This document shows positions 1 to 7,828 of a stretch of DNA of 64,000 bases, piece by piece. The stretch spans positions 90,859 through 154,858 of the forward strand of contig UQVZ01000001.1 in assembly GCA_900544675.1 (NCBI GenBank). The letters are read 5' to 3'. The notes below the pieces were generated by a model. It had not been told where the DNA came from. It saw only the letters and a list, made by a program, of their open reading frames with translations, and ran no database searches. The DNA is from an uncultured Bacteroides sp. Its GTDB lineage: Bacteria > Bacteroidota > Bacteroidia > Bacteroidales > Bacteroidaceae. Made by a program: the position numbers and the translations under genes. Position 1 is the stretch's first letter. Every line of letters starts with the position of its first letter.

Positions 1-462
1 AATAACCAGGCATTGGATGAAGTGCTCGAAGACCAGAGCCTGTATTGGAACGATGACAAGGAAATTGTCGATACGTTTGTGCTGAAGACCATCAAGCGCT
101 TTGCGCCCGAGAACAAGGAAAATCAGGAACTGCTTCCCGAGTTCAAGGATGAGGAAGACAAGGACTTCGCGCGCCGTCTGTTCCGCCGCACAATACTGAA
201 TGCCGACTATTACCGTCACCTTATCAGTGAAAACTCGAAGAACTGGGATTTGAAACGTGTGGCTGTAATGGATGTAGTTATTATGCAGATTGCCTTGGCA
301 GAGATATTGACTTTCCCCAATATTCCGGTCAATGTGTCGCTGAACGAGTATGTGGAGATTGCCAAGCTGTACAGCACCCCGAAGAGCGGTGGTTACATCA
401 ACGGTACATTGGATGGAATAGTTAATCAATTAAAAAAGGAAAACAAGCTGACGAAAAATTGA
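1..462 (+). CDS. nusB: Transcription antitermination factor NusB, C-terminal part
   Basis: The reading frame is already open at base 1 and ends with TGA at 460-462, so the true start lies upstream of the window. The visible 153 codons hold the helical NusB/RsmB core: a segment with RRLFRRTILN, then WDLKRVAVMDVVIMQIALAEI and an IPVNVSLNEYVEIAKLYS stretch ending in KSGGYINGTLDGI, which is typical of NusB C-termini. NusB binds boxA RNA with S10 (NusE) and supports antitermination of rRNA operons. Bacteroidota NusB proteins are about 300 residues long with an N-terminal extension, which fits a truncated view here. It is followed by yajC on the same strand. Confidence 0.93.
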   Translation, partial: NNQALDEVLEDQSLYWNDDKEIVDTFVLKTIKRFAPENKENQELLPEFKDEEDKDFARRLFRRTILNADYYRHLISENSKNWDLKRVAVMDVVIMQIALAEILTFPNIPVNVSLNEYVEIAKLYSTPKSGGYINGTLDGIVNQLKKENKLTKN

Positions 463-505
463 TATATTTGTCCGCTGATATATTATTAACCAAGAAAAGA
501 TTATT

Positions 506-820
506 ATGAATTTGTTAACTGTATTTATGGCAGCACAAGGAGGAGACTACTCTTTCCTGATTATGATGGTGGCAATCTTTGCCATTATGTATTTCTTTAT
601 GATTCGTCCGCAGAACAAGAAGCAGAAGGAGATTCAGAACTTCCGCAAAAACTTGGCAGTAGGTCAGTCTGTTATTACGGCTGGAGGCATTTACGGTAAA
701 ATCAAGGAAATAGAAGACAATGCTGTTATTGTAGAAGTGGCTCCGAGTGTGAAACTGAAAGTAGACAAGAATTCTATCTACGCTGATGCACAGGCACAAG
801 CCACAAACAATAATAAATAA
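506..820 (+). CDS. yajC: Preprotein translocase subunit YajC
   Basis: This 104-residue protein has one N-terminal membrane helix (about residues 16-34, FLIMMVAIFAIMYFFMI) followed at once by RPQNKKQKEIQNF, the hallmark YajC sequence, and a small soluble domain with VGQSVITAGGIYGKI. YajC associates with SecDF and the SecYEG translocon in the inner membrane. A TATATTTG box at 463-470 could provide a promoter of its own, although the gene lies only 43 bases after nusB. Length and motifs match the family. Confidence 0.95.
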   Translation: MNLLTVFMAAQGGDYSFLIMMVAIFAIMYFFMIRPQNKKQKEIQNFRKNLAVGQSVITAGGIYGKIKEIEDNAVIVEVAPSVKLKVDKNSIYADAQAQATNNNK

Positions 821-832
821 AGAAGATAGTCG

Positions 833-1852
833 ATGTTCGATGTAAAGAACATACGGAGATATTATAGACTGGGAATACGGAAGATCAGAAAATTCTTGCT
901 TAGCGATAAGTGTAAGGAGAGTCTGGTCTTCCTGTTTTTTGTGTTGGTCTCTTTCGCATTTTGGATGTTGCAGACTTTAGATGATGTCTACCAGACGGAG
1001 TTTAAAGTTCCTTTGCGGCTGAAAAATGTGCCCAAGGAAGCTGTCCTTACGTCCGAGTTGCCCGGAGATGTACGTGTCAGGGTAGAAGATCGGGGTACAG
1101 TCTTGCTCAATTATATGTTGGGAAGGACTTTTTTCCCTATTTCTTTCGATTTCAATGACTACAAAGACCGGGGTTCGCACGTGCACATATCTTCGGCAGA
1201 CCTCCTGAAGAAGATATCTGCCCAGCTCAATGTGTCTACCCATCTGGTTTCGGTGCGTCCTGATACCCTCGATTTCATCTATACAATGGGCAAGGCAAAG
1301 AAAGTGCCCGTACGTCTGGACGGAGATGTAAGTGCGGGAATCCAATATTATGTATCCCATATCGGTTTTACCCCCGATTCGGTCGTAGCCTATGCTCCCG
1401 AAGAAGTGCTCGATACACTGACGGCTGCTTATACGTCTAAAGTGCATGTGGAGAATGTGACCGATACGTTGAACCAGCGGGTAATGCTTCAGAAAATCAA
1501 GGGAGTGAAATTCGTTCCCGCTTACAATGATTTGCAGGTGTACGTGGATATGTATTCCGAGAAGACCGTCGAGGTGCCGATTGTCGGCATCAATTTTCCT
1601 GCCAATAAAGTGTTGCGTACCTTCCCTTCGAAGGTGCAGGTCACTTTTCAGGTAGGTTTGGCGCATTTCAAGGATGTTACTGCCGAAGACTTCTTTATAG
1701 GCGTTACCTACGAAGACATTTTGAGAGCAAAAGGGGGACAGTTGCCGTTAAATCTGAAAAGCTCTCCCGATTATGTCAGCCATGCCCGTATTTCGCCTTC
1801 ATCCGTCGATTATCTGATAGAACAGACCGCAGGGGAGGATAGTATATGGTAA
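833..1852 (+). CDS. YbbR-like domain protein with N-terminal membrane anchor
   Basis: A 339-residue protein with a basic N-terminus, a single membrane helix at about residues 30-47 (SLVFLFFVLVSFAFWML) and a long extracytoplasmic region of repeated beta-rich segments resembling YbbR repeats (for example FKVPLRLKNVP and KVPVRLDGDV). YbbR proteins in other phyla accompany the c-di-AMP cyclase; that partner is not visible here. The yajC-ybbR-coaE order is, from memory, usual in Bacteroides. The last 7 bases overlap coaE, so the two genes are probably translationally coupled. The exact function is unknown. Confidence 0.8.
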   Translation: MFDVKNIRRYYRLGIRKIRKFLLSDKCKESLVFLFFVLVSFAFWMLQTLDDVYQTEFKVPLRLKNVPKEAVLTSELPGDVRVRVEDRGTVLLNYMLGRTFFPISFDFNDYKDRGSHVHISSADLLKKISAQLNVSTHLVSVRPDTLDFIYTMGKAKKVPVRLDGDVSAGIQYYVSHIGFTPDSVVAYAPEEVLDTLTAAYTSKVHVENVTDTLNQRVMLQKIKGVKFVPAYNDLQVYVDMYSEKTVEVPIVGINFPANKVLRTFPSKVQVTFQVGLAHFKDVTAEDFFIGVTYEDILRAKGGQLPLNLKSSPDYVSHARISPSSVDYLIEQTAGEDSIW

Positions 1853-2469
1853 AGTTAGGCATCACCGGAGGCATCGGAAGCGGAAAATCGTATGTCGCTC
1901 GCCTGTTGGCAGAACGTGGAATACCTGTTTACGATACTGATACAGAAGCGAAACGTCTGATGATAACCGATGAGGTGATTCGGGAAAGACTGATTGGATT
2001 GCTGGGGCAGGAAGTCTATCTTGCCGATGGGGCTCTCAACAAACCTTTGGTAGCGGATTTTCTGTTTGCTAGTCCCGGTAATGCAGCGCGAATCAATGCT
2101 ATAGTCCATCCGCGGGTAAAGGCTGATTTTCTGAACTGGGCTGTTGTAAACAGTGCTCAGGCTATTGTCGCCTTAGAGTCTGCCATCCTTTTCGAAGCAG
2201 GTTTCGATGATGTTGTTGATTATATCGTGACCGTATATGCACCGGTAGAGGTAAGGCTCCGTCGGGCAATGGACCGTGATGCCGCTACCGAAGAAAAGAT
2301 ACGTCAGCGGATGGCTGCCCAGTTGGATGACGAAATCAAGTGCAGGCGTTCGGATTGCATTATCTTCAACGATGGAAGCCTTCCCTTGCTTCCTCAGTTG
2401 GATAATTTGCAGAAAAATTTAGAAAAAAGTCAAAAGCCGGCAACCAAATCTTGTGTATGTCGGCAGTGA
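1846..2469 (+). CDS. coaE: Dephospho-CoA kinase
   Basis: Phosphorylates the ribose 3'-hydroxyl of dephospho-CoA, the last step of coenzyme A synthesis, in the cytoplasm. The 207-residue protein begins with MVKLGITGGIGSGKS, a P-loop at residues 8-15, followed by the YDTDTEAKRL segment that contacts substrate and a VALESAILFEAG stretch typical of CoaE. The start ATG overlaps the end of the ybbR gene by 7 bases. The C-terminal tail after about residue 185 is lysine- and serine-rich and probably disordered. Confidence 0.95.
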   Translation: MVKLGITGGIGSGKSYVARLLAERGIPVYDTDTEAKRLMITDEVIRERLIGLLGQEVYLADGALNKPLVADFLFASPGNAARINAIVHPRVKADFLNWAVVNSAQAIVALESAILFEAGFDDVVDYIVTVYAPVEVRLRRAMDRDAATEEKIRQRMAAQLDDEIKCRRSDCIIFNDGSLPLLPQLDNLQKNLEKSQKPATKSCVCRQ

Positions 2470-2481
2470 GTTGTATTTTTG
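2450..2481 (+). promoter_or_regulatory. Bacteroidota-type promoter before the DUF5606 gene
   Basis: CTTG at 2450-2453, 20 bases, then TATTTTTG at 2474-2481 fits the TTTG/TAnnTTTG pattern of the primary Bacteroides sigma factor. It lies inside the end of coaE, 36 bases before the next ATG. Confidence 0.5.
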
Positions 2482-2516
2482 TTCAATTAAATAAATAATT
2501 AAACTGATAAACACGT

Positions 2517-2954
2517 ATGTTGAAAACTATTTTGGCTATCTCGGGGAAACCGGGATTGTATAAGCTGATTTCTCAGGCTAAAAATATGTTGATTGTAGAA
2601 AACATTACCGACAAGAAACGTATGCCGGTTTATGCCAGCGATAAGGTTATCTCGTTGGGCGATATCGCCATGTACACCGATGCCGACGAAGTGCCTCTGG
2701 CTACGGTGCTCGAATCGATAAAACAAAAGGAAAACGGTGCGCAAGCCCAGCTTGACTATAAGAAAGCGTCGGTAGACGAGTTGCATGAGTTTATGGCTGC
2801 TGTATTGCCCAGTTACGACCGCGACCGTGTACACACCAGCGATATCAAAAAACTGATTCAGTGGTATAACCTTCTTGTAGCAGGCGGTGAAACCGATTTC
2901 GTTGAAGGTCCTCAGATGGAAACCATTGAAACGACTGCCGAAGAACAGCAATAA
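2517..2954 (+). CDS. DUF5606 family protein
   Basis: A 145-residue soluble acidic protein beginning MLKTILAISGKPGLYKLISQ, which I recognise as the start of a small family (DUF5606) conserved in Bacteroidota. An SH3-like beta-rich N-terminal half (residues 1-55) is followed by a helical part with KASVDELHEFMAAVLPSYD, and the last 15 residues are glutamate-rich and probably unstructured. No catalytic motif is visible and no function is established. It has its own promoter-like sequence and is followed by a strong terminator, so it probably forms a single-gene unit. Confidence 0.8.
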   Translation: MLKTILAISGKPGLYKLISQAKNMLIVENITDKKRMPVYASDKVISLGDIAMYTDADEVPLATVLESIKQKENGAQAQLDYKKASVDELHEFMAAVLPSYDRDRVHTSDIKKLIQWYNLLVAGGETDFVEGPQMETIETTAEEQQ

Positions 2955-2980
2955 GATATATTGTATTGGTTTGTTGAAAT

Positions 2981-3031
2981 AAGCCCCGGCTTTGTCTCCT
3001 TTCAGAAGGGAATAAAGCCGGGGCTGTTTTT
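2981..3031 (+). terminator. Rho-independent terminator after the DUF5606 gene
   Basis: Perfect arms AGCCCCGGCTTT (2982-2993) and AAAGCCGGGGCT (3014-3025) flank a 20-base loop and are followed by GTTTTTG. Confidence 0.88.
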
Positions 3032-3429
3032 GTGAAAGACAAGGCTTGGACAGAACAACGCTATACAGAACTGAAACAGCTTGTCAGTGTCTTCTTGGGA
3101 CGGACTGTCAAGGCGCAAGTTACATTAACTTCGGGCGATGCACTCTTTTTTTAAGGATTTCTAAAATGGAGTAGCACATAAAAACGTAATTATAAGTGCA
3201 TTTCTTTCAAAACATGATTGGCTTTGATAATAAATCATTACCTTTGTATAAATCAGCGATTTGTTCTTGCGTAAGGAGGTGGTATAAAAATAGAAATGTA
3301 TGGCAAACAAAAATCTGATAACCACTTGTTATAAGAATCAGGACATAGACTTGTTCAGTCAAAACAAAATCGAACATCCTTAAAAGCCGTTTACAAGAAT
3401 TATAATTCGCGGAAAAAAGTAATAGTAAA
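3032..3429. other. Gene-free stretch between the DUF5606 gene and dinD
   Basis: Only a 39-codon open frame starting GTG at 3034 (VKDKAWTEQRYTELKQLVSV...) is visible on the plus strand; it has no recognised family and may be a gene remnant. The rest holds the candidate dinD promoter and leader. A minus-strand open frame crossing 3207-3482 overlaps the dinD start and contains LTQEQIADLYKG, but no convincing gene could be supported. Confidence 0.4.
3217..3246 (+). promoter_or_regulatory. Candidate dinD promoter
   Basis: ATTG (3217-3220), 18 bases, then TACCTTTG (3239-3246). It would give dinD a leader of about 175 bases. In that leader AAGGAGGTGG (3271-3280) precedes a 12-codon ORF starting MYGKQKSD. 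A strong Shine-Dalgarno is unusual in this phylum. Confidence 0.4.
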
Positions 3430-4287
3430 ATGAAAGCCGAAGAAATCATAGAACTGTTCCGACAATTTGAATCCATCGCCAATGATTATGAAGGCGTGGA
3501 ATGTTGGAGTGCCAGAGAACTGTCAAGTTTGTTAGGTTATGCCCAATGGCGTAACTTCGAGAATATTATCGAAAAAGCTAAATTGGCTTGTGAAAATGCA
3601 GGTCAAGAAGTGGAATACCATTTTGCTGACGTCAGCAAAATGGTTATGCTTGGCTCTGGTGCAGAGCGTGAGGTCAATGACTATATGTTGACCCGTTATG
3701 CCTGCTATCTTGTAGCTCAAAATGGAGACCCGCGCAAACCTCAGGTAGCTTTTGCTCAAAACTATTTTGCAGTACAGACACGGCGGGCAGAGCTGGTACA
3801 GAAACGGATTCAAGATTATGAACGGGTGGTTGCACGCAATAAGTTGGCTGAAACAGAGAACCGTTTGTCGGGCATTCTATATGAGCGTGGAGTGGATAGC
3901 AAGGGATTTGCCATCATCCGTTCAAAAGGCGACAAGGCTTTGTTTCATTTGGATACTGCGTTGTTAAAACGAAAGTTGGGTGCTCCCAATAGCCGTCCTT
4001 TGGCAGACTTCCTTCCTACTATCAGTATCAAGGCTAAAGACTTTGCTGCTGAAATGACTTCGGTAAATGTGCAGCAAAAAGATTTGCACGGACAGGAGCA
4101 AATCACTCGTGAACATGTGGATAACAATACTGCGGTAAGAAATATGCTGCTCCAGCGTGGTATTGTTCCTGAACAGCTTCCGGCAGGAGAAGATGTGAAA
4201 AAAGTGGAACGACGATTGAAATCGGAAGAAAAATCATTGATACCCAAACAAGAAACGAAAAAATCTGCCCAAAAGAGAAAGGAATAA
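3430..4287 (+). CDS. dinD: DNA damage-inducible protein D (DinD-like)
   Basis: A 285-residue protein with the DinD N-terminal signature: [27 protein letters not shown] at residues 26-52, then [19 protein letters not shown], shared with BRO/anti-repressor-type domains. In E. coli DinD is SOS-induced and inhibits RecA filament activity. Residues 120-150 are helical ([20 protein letters not shown]) and the last 35 residues are lysine- and glutamate-rich. The gene stands alone, with debris of other genes just downstream, consistent with an accessory locus. I do not see an obvious SOS operator, because the Bacteroides LexA site is not known to me. Confidence 0.85.
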   Translation: MKAEEIIELFRQFESIANDYEGVECWSARELSSLLGYAQWRNFENIIEKAKLACENAGQEVEYHFADVSKMVMLGSGAEREVNDYMLTRYACYLVAQNGDPRKPQVAFAQNYFAVQTRRAELVQKRIQDYERVVARNKLAETENRLSGILYERGVDSKGFAIIRSKGDKALFHLDTALLKRKLGAPNSRPLADFLPTISIKAKDFAAEMTSVNVQQKDLHGQEQITREHVDNNTAVRNMLLQRGIVPEQLPAGEDVKKVERRLKSEEKSLIPKQETKKSAQKRKE

Positions 4288-4290
4288 GCT

Positions 4291-4495
4291 ATGCAGATAG
4301 AATTAAAATCCATAAAAATTCGTGATTTGATTGACGTCTACATCAATGACCCAGATAAAGGTGTATGGGGTAAAGATAGGTATAACCAAGAAATTGTTCA
4401 ATATTACTCATGCTATTCAACCTACGGGGTACTGGATGCATGAAGGTAAAAATTTGAGAGATATCTATGATGAAACTTATACATTGGATGATTAA
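4291..4495 (+). pseudogene. Truncated and frameshifted gene remnant, possibly DUF262-type N-terminus
   Basis: ATG at 4291, three bases after the dinD stop, opens MQIELKSIKIRDLIDVYIND and runs to a TGA after 47 codons (4435). Shifting frame near 4400 allows reading on through THAIQPTGYWMHEGKNLRDI and YDETYTLDD to a TAA at 4493-4495. The first block resembles the start of DUF262 (GmrSD/ParB-like) proteins, in which IELK.ITVRDL.. is common; the second block is unassigned. The usual PYQR motif is missing, so an internal deletion plus a frameshift is likely. The family guess is weak; that this is gene debris is fairly clear. Confidence 0.45.
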
Positions 4496-4618
4496 CTAAT
4501 GTTTTTCCTGCGCCAAGATTCCGTTATGACGTTCGGGATATATAGGCGATGTCTGAGTTGGAATATCTAAAAGAGTATTGTTCAAATCAACCAAAGCTGA
4601 TATTATAGCCTTGGAAAT
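4496..4618 (+). pseudogene. Further short open-frame debris
   Basis: Broken frames in succession read FPAPRFRYDVRDI (about 4502-4540), MSELEYLKEYCSNQPK (4547 on) and, in another frame into the next repeat, KADIIALEIKHRSTERQRMVE. They look like coding sequence with stops and shifts rather than random intergenic DNA. No family is recognised. Confidence 0.35.
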
Positions 4619-4692
4619 CAAACACAGAAGCACTGAGCGACAAAGGATGGTTGAATGAATCTCTGCGCCTTTGTGTCTCTGTGTTTAAAAAA
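4619..4692. repeat. Family C intergenic repeat (CACAGAG/CTCTGTG type)
   Basis: Contains AACACAGAAGCACTGAGCG and then TTTGTGTCTCTGTGTTTAAA, a degenerate inverted pair of the CACAGAGACACGGAG repeats that recur at 36150-36330 and 36660-36830. It lies downstream of the dinD debris and before the 3' end of the HU-related gene. Confidence 0.5.
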
Positions 4693-4700
4693 AATCGGGG

Positions 4701-5150
4701 TTACAGCTCCAGCGTTTTTTCTCCTTTCCGTTCGGCAAGCAAGAGCTTGCGTTCTGTTTTCCGGTTCAGGTTTTCTTCAAATTTAGCTTCCTGGCGCATG
4801 TTGCTGAATGCTTCTCCCGGCGTCCAGTGTACCCGTATTTCCTTGATATGGCAGTCGGGCTGGAAGGCTTCCTTGCTCTCAGCCCCTTCACATCCCAGCG
4901 TGATGTAGAACTTGCCTAAGTCGTCCAGTTCCACCTGATAGCCTTCCTTCAGCATTTCGGCGGTAGCTTCAGCCAGCATCTTGGTGATGGCGATGAAGTC
5001 TCCGATGCTATAGGCACATCCGTGATTCTTGATATGCCGCGCCAGCTCTTCCAGCGATAGGGTCTTGATGCACTGTGCCGAGGCGAAAGCACGCTTCGGG
5101 CGTTCGGGGTGGCGAGGTTCGCCACGCATGACTAAACTGTACTTTATCAT
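4701..5150 (-). CDS. HU-related DNA-binding protein
   Basis: A 149-residue member of the Bacteroidota HU-like group (histone-like, sometimes named HU_rel). The N-terminus MIKYSLVMRGEP is followed by a HU-type dimerisation half with LSLEELARHIKNHGCAYSIGDFIAI, then EMLKEGYQVELDDLGKFYITL, the equivalent of the HU GFG turn. The DNA-binding arms are less obvious and the C-terminus is a charged coil (NLNRKTERKLLLAERKGEK). Such proteins are numerous in Bacteroides and mostly of unknown role. It is monocistronic, with the triple palindrome array 68 bases upstream of its start. Confidence 0.8.
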   Translation of the reverse strand: MIKYSLVMRGEPRHPERPKRAFASAQCIKTLSLEELARHIKNHGCAYSIGDFIAITKMLAEATAEMLKEGYQVELDDLGKFYITLGCEGAESKEAFQPDCHIKEIRVHWTPGEAFSNMRQEAKFEENLNRKTERKLLLAERKGEKTLEL

Positions 5151-5217
5151 ATCTGAATGGTTTGTAGGGTTGCTTTAATTGTCTTCTTAGGATAACGCAG
5201 TCGGCTGCGTTTCGTGT

Positions 5218-5278
5218 AAGATTATTAATCTTCCAGCTATAAGATTATTAATCTTACACGTGGAAGATTAATAATCTT
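5218..5278. repeat. Family A array: three 15-bp palindromes at 23-bp period (copy 1)
   Basis: AAGATTATTAATCTT at 5218-5232 and 5241-5255, and AAGATTAATAATCTT at 5264-5278. Each is a perfect 7-bp inverted repeat around one central base; spacers are 8 bp. Copies 2 and 3 are at 22655-22715 and 49281-49341 with identical geometry. Confidence 0.9.
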
Positions 5279-5470
5279 GCAGCCGATGAAGCTATATGTG
5301 TTTGCCGAGGCATATAGCTGCATCGCATTTCGTAGCCAACTGCTTTTCTGCAAATATAAGGCATGATTGTCCGAATTGTACCGCAAGGTGGCGGAAAAAT
5401 ATAACAAAGTATGGAAAGAGACTGGGGATGAACCGTGTTGCCCGGACGCTAAAAACCGGGAGAAACAGCA

Positions 5471-5518
5471 ATCCCCTTGTTTCGCTTTGCCGCAATGGGC
5501 AAGGGAAGCAAGGGGATT
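5471..5518 (-). terminator. Hairpin downstream of the RNase E/G gene
   Basis: Arms ATCCCCTTG (5471-5479) and CAAGGGGAT (5510-5518), 27 bases past the stop codon of the RNase gene. The minus-strand sequence after the stem (TGCTGTTTCTCCC) is only moderately U-rich, so termination is probable but not certain. Confidence 0.55.
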
Positions 5519-5544
5519 ATTGCGTCAGGGGAACCGAACGTCCG

Positions 5545-7119
5545 TTATTTGATTTCGAACTCCTCCTTCATGTCTATTTCTTCGTTGTGCGCGTCATAGA
5601 ATTTATATTGCAGGAAGGCAAGGCTCTGGTTTGGGATGATACGGATACCGAAGCCATATCTCATCTGCCACTTCCGTTTGAGCGACATGAAGCCTTGGTT
5701 GATATAGGCAGCCACATAGGGGTGGATGTGCAATGTAAATTTCTTGACCTTCAACTTATTGACCAGGTAGTCAATTTTACTTTCCAGTGTATCTGTAAAC
5801 AGAATGGAAGGCTTGATTTTCCCTTTGCCGAAACAGGTAGGGCAGTCTTCGTCGGTGGCTACGTCCATAGCGGGACGCACACGCTGACGGGTAATCTGCA
5901 TCAGACCGAATTTGCTGAGGGGCAGGATGTTGTGCTTTGCACGGTCTTTCTGCATGTTCTGACACATGCGTTCGTACAGTTTCTGGCGGTTTTCGGCAAG
6001 GTTCATGTCGATAAAATCGACAACGATGATTCCTCCCATATCTCTTAACCGAAGCTGGCGTGCCAACTCATCGGCAGCGCCCAAGTTGACGTCGAGGGCA
6101 TTGGCTTCTTGCCCGTTGGCCGATTTCGAACGGTTTCCGCTGTTCACGTCTACTACGTGGAGCGCTTCGGTATGTTCGATAATCAGGTAAGCCCCGCTTT
6201 TGTATGAAACGGTTTTCCCGAACGACGACTTGATTTGTTTGGTAATGGCAAAGTTATCAAAAATGGGAAGCTGGCCTTTGTATAGCTTGACGATGCCCGC
6301 ACGTTCGGGGGCTATCAAGGTTACGTAATTCTTTACTTCATTGTAAACGGTTTCATCGTTCACATAGATGTTTTCGTACGACGGGTTGAACAAGTCGCGC
6401 AGCATGGCTACCGTGCGGCTGGTTTCTTCGTACACCAATGTAGGCAACTTGGTTGCCTTTTGTACTTTTGTAATGGTTTCTTCCCAGTGTTTCAGCAAAA
6501 CTTTCAGTTCGGCGTCCAGTTCGGCTACGCGCTTGCCTTCTGCCACTGTGCGTACGATGACGCCGAAGTTTTTGGGCTTGATGCTTTGCAGCAATTGTTT
6601 CAGGCGCGCGCGTTCTTCGCTCGACTTGATTTTTTGTGATACCGACACTTTATCGTTGAACGGAATGAGCACCAGGTATCTTCCGGCAAAGGACAGTTCG
6701 CAGGTCAGGCGTGGACCTTTGGTGGAGATGGGCTCTTTTACGATTTGCACAATGACTTCCTGTCCCTGTTGCAGGACATTGGAAATGCTTCCGTCCTTTT
6801 CGATGTCGGGCAGCATGGTCGCCTTCGACATGGGATAAAGTTTTTTACGGTCGCTGATAACTTGCTTCAGATACTTCTGATAAGAAAGGAATTGAGGTCC
6901 GAGGTCTAAGTAATGAAGGAAAGCGTCTTTTTCGAAACCGACATCCACGAAGCAGGCGTTCAGTCCGGGCATCAGTTTTCTGACTTTGCCCACGTACATA
7001 TTGCCTACGGAAAAAGAAAGGTTTCTTTCTTCTTTCTGAAACTCTACCAGGTTTTTATCCTCGAGCAGAGCGATGGAAATTTCCTTCGGCTGTACATCTA
7101 CTACTAATTCGCTTGTCAC
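5545..7119 (-). CDS. rng: Ribonuclease E/G family protein
   Basis: A 524-residue endoribonuclease that cuts single-stranded AU-rich RNA in rRNA maturation and mRNA decay. An S1-like RNA-binding part sits near residues 38-70 (VGNMYVGKVRKLMPGLNACFVDVG). The catalytic half carries HVVDVNSGNR and GGIIVVDFIDM, containing the two metal-binding aspartates, and CPTCFGKGKI, the CPxC zinc-link. It lacks the long C-terminal degradosome scaffold of E. coli RNase E, so it is RNase G-like. It follows the HU and COX24-like genes on the minus strand. Confidence 0.94.
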   Translation of the reverse strand: MTSELVVDVQPKEISIALLEDKNLVEFQKEERNLSFSVGNMYVGKVRKLMPGLNACFVDVGFEKDAFLHYLDLGPQFLSYQKYLKQVISDRKKLYPMSKATMLPDIEKDGSISNVLQQGQEVIVQIVKEPISTKGPRLTCELSFAGRYLVLIPFNDKVSVSQKIKSSEERARLKQLLQSIKPKNFGVIVRTVAEGKRVAELDAELKVLLKHWEETITKVQKATKLPTLVYEETSRTVAMLRDLFNPSYENIYVNDETVYNEVKNYVTLIAPERAGIVKLYKGQLPIFDNFAITKQIKSSFGKTVSYKSGAYLIIEHTEALHVVDVNSGNRSKSANGQEANALDVNLGAADELARQLRLRDMGGIIVVDFIDMNLAENRQKLYERMCQNMQKDRAKHNILPLSKFGLMQITRQRVRPAMDVATDEDCPTCFGKGKIKPSILFTDTLESKIDYLVNKLKVKKFTLHIHPYVAAYINQGFMSLKRKWQMRYGFGIRIIPNQSLAFLQYKFYDAHNEEIDMKEEFEIK

Positions 7120-7244
7120 TTGTCACTTAGTTTACTTGGTTAATACTCTGAATTCACATATTCTCCATACACAAAGAACAAACCTGAAAGACTATGAAGG
7201 AGCTTTGCAAGTTTGTTCTTTATTGAAGTCGGACAGACTAACAA

Positions 7245-7337
7245 TTATTTTTTGCTTTTGTGTCTGTTCTTTCTCAGTCTTTTTTTACGCTTGTGTGTAG
7301 ACATTTTATGTCTTTTTCTTTTCTTTCCGCTTGGCAT
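7245..7337 (-). CDS. 30-residue basic protein of the AURKAIP1/COX24 (mitochondrial mS38-like) type
   Basis: ATG at 7337 and TAA at 7245-7247 enclose 30 codons. The product begins MPSGKKRKRHKMSTHKRKKR and ends LRKNRHKSKK, almost wholly Lys/Arg/His. I recognise it as the short protein conserved in Bacteroidota and annotated as AURKAIP1/COX24 domain or ribosomal small-subunit-associated (compare Thx/bS22-like peptides). The known mitochondrial relatives are small-subunit ribosomal proteins, so a ribosomal role is a fair inference. It lies 37 bases after HU and 125 bases before the RNase E/G gene. Its size makes it easily missed. Confidence 0.85.
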   Translation of the reverse strand: MPSGKKRKRHKMSTHKRKKRLRKNRHKSKK

Positions 7338-7374
7338 AGCTTCAAAATTTTATAGGGTTAATACTAAAAAATAA

Positions 7375-7650
7375 TTATTTTTTTACTGAAAGAGTAAACG
7401 TTTTTGCTGGTTTGAATGCCGGAATGTTGTGCTCCGGGATAATGATGGTCGTATTTTTTGAAATGTTCCGGGCAGTTTTCTGCGCTCTTTTCTTCACGAT
7501 GAAGCTGCCGAAACCACGGAGGTATACGTTTTCATCATTTGATAATGAAGTCTTTACTGAGTCCATAAATGCTTCCAGCGTAGTTAGTACCGTTTGCTTG
7601 TCAATGCCCGTGTTTTTGGCAATTTCGTTTACAATATCTGCTTTAGTCAT
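7375..7650 (-). CDS. HU family DNA-binding protein
   Basis: A 91-residue classical HU/IHF fold: MTKADIVNEIAKNTGIDKQT, then a helix and the YLRGFGSFIVKKRAQKTARN segment with the GFG turn and basic arm, and NIPAFKPAKTFTLSVKK at the C-terminus. HU bends and compacts DNA as a dimer in the nucleoid. CAAATATA at 7696-7703 (TATATTTG on the minus strand) is a plausible promoter in the 178-base interval shared with divergent mutY. Confidence 0.95.
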   Translation of the reverse strand: MTKADIVNEIAKNTGIDKQTVLTTLEAFMDSVKTSLSNDENVYLRGFGSFIVKKRAQKTARNISKNTTIIIPEHNIPAFKPAKTFTLSVKK

Positions 7651-7828
7651 TTCGCTAATAATTATTGTTATACGTTATCTTAATTTTTTGGATTGCAAAT
7701 ATATAGCTTTTCTCGCTTATGGAGAAATTTCTTTCGAACAAATTTCAGAAAAACTATATTCTGCGTCCTTAAAACCCCTATTTTTGCAGAAGTTTTAAGT
7801 GATTTTAATCTAACTAACGACAGAGAAG

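Noticed and set aside
5218..5278. CRISPR-like array
   Set aside because: Repeats are palindromic 15-mers with only 8-bp spacers and three units; there are no cas genes in the window.
5296..6048. 250-residue plus-strand open frame
   Set aside because: It is the antisense shadow of the RNase E/G gene and shows no family motif.
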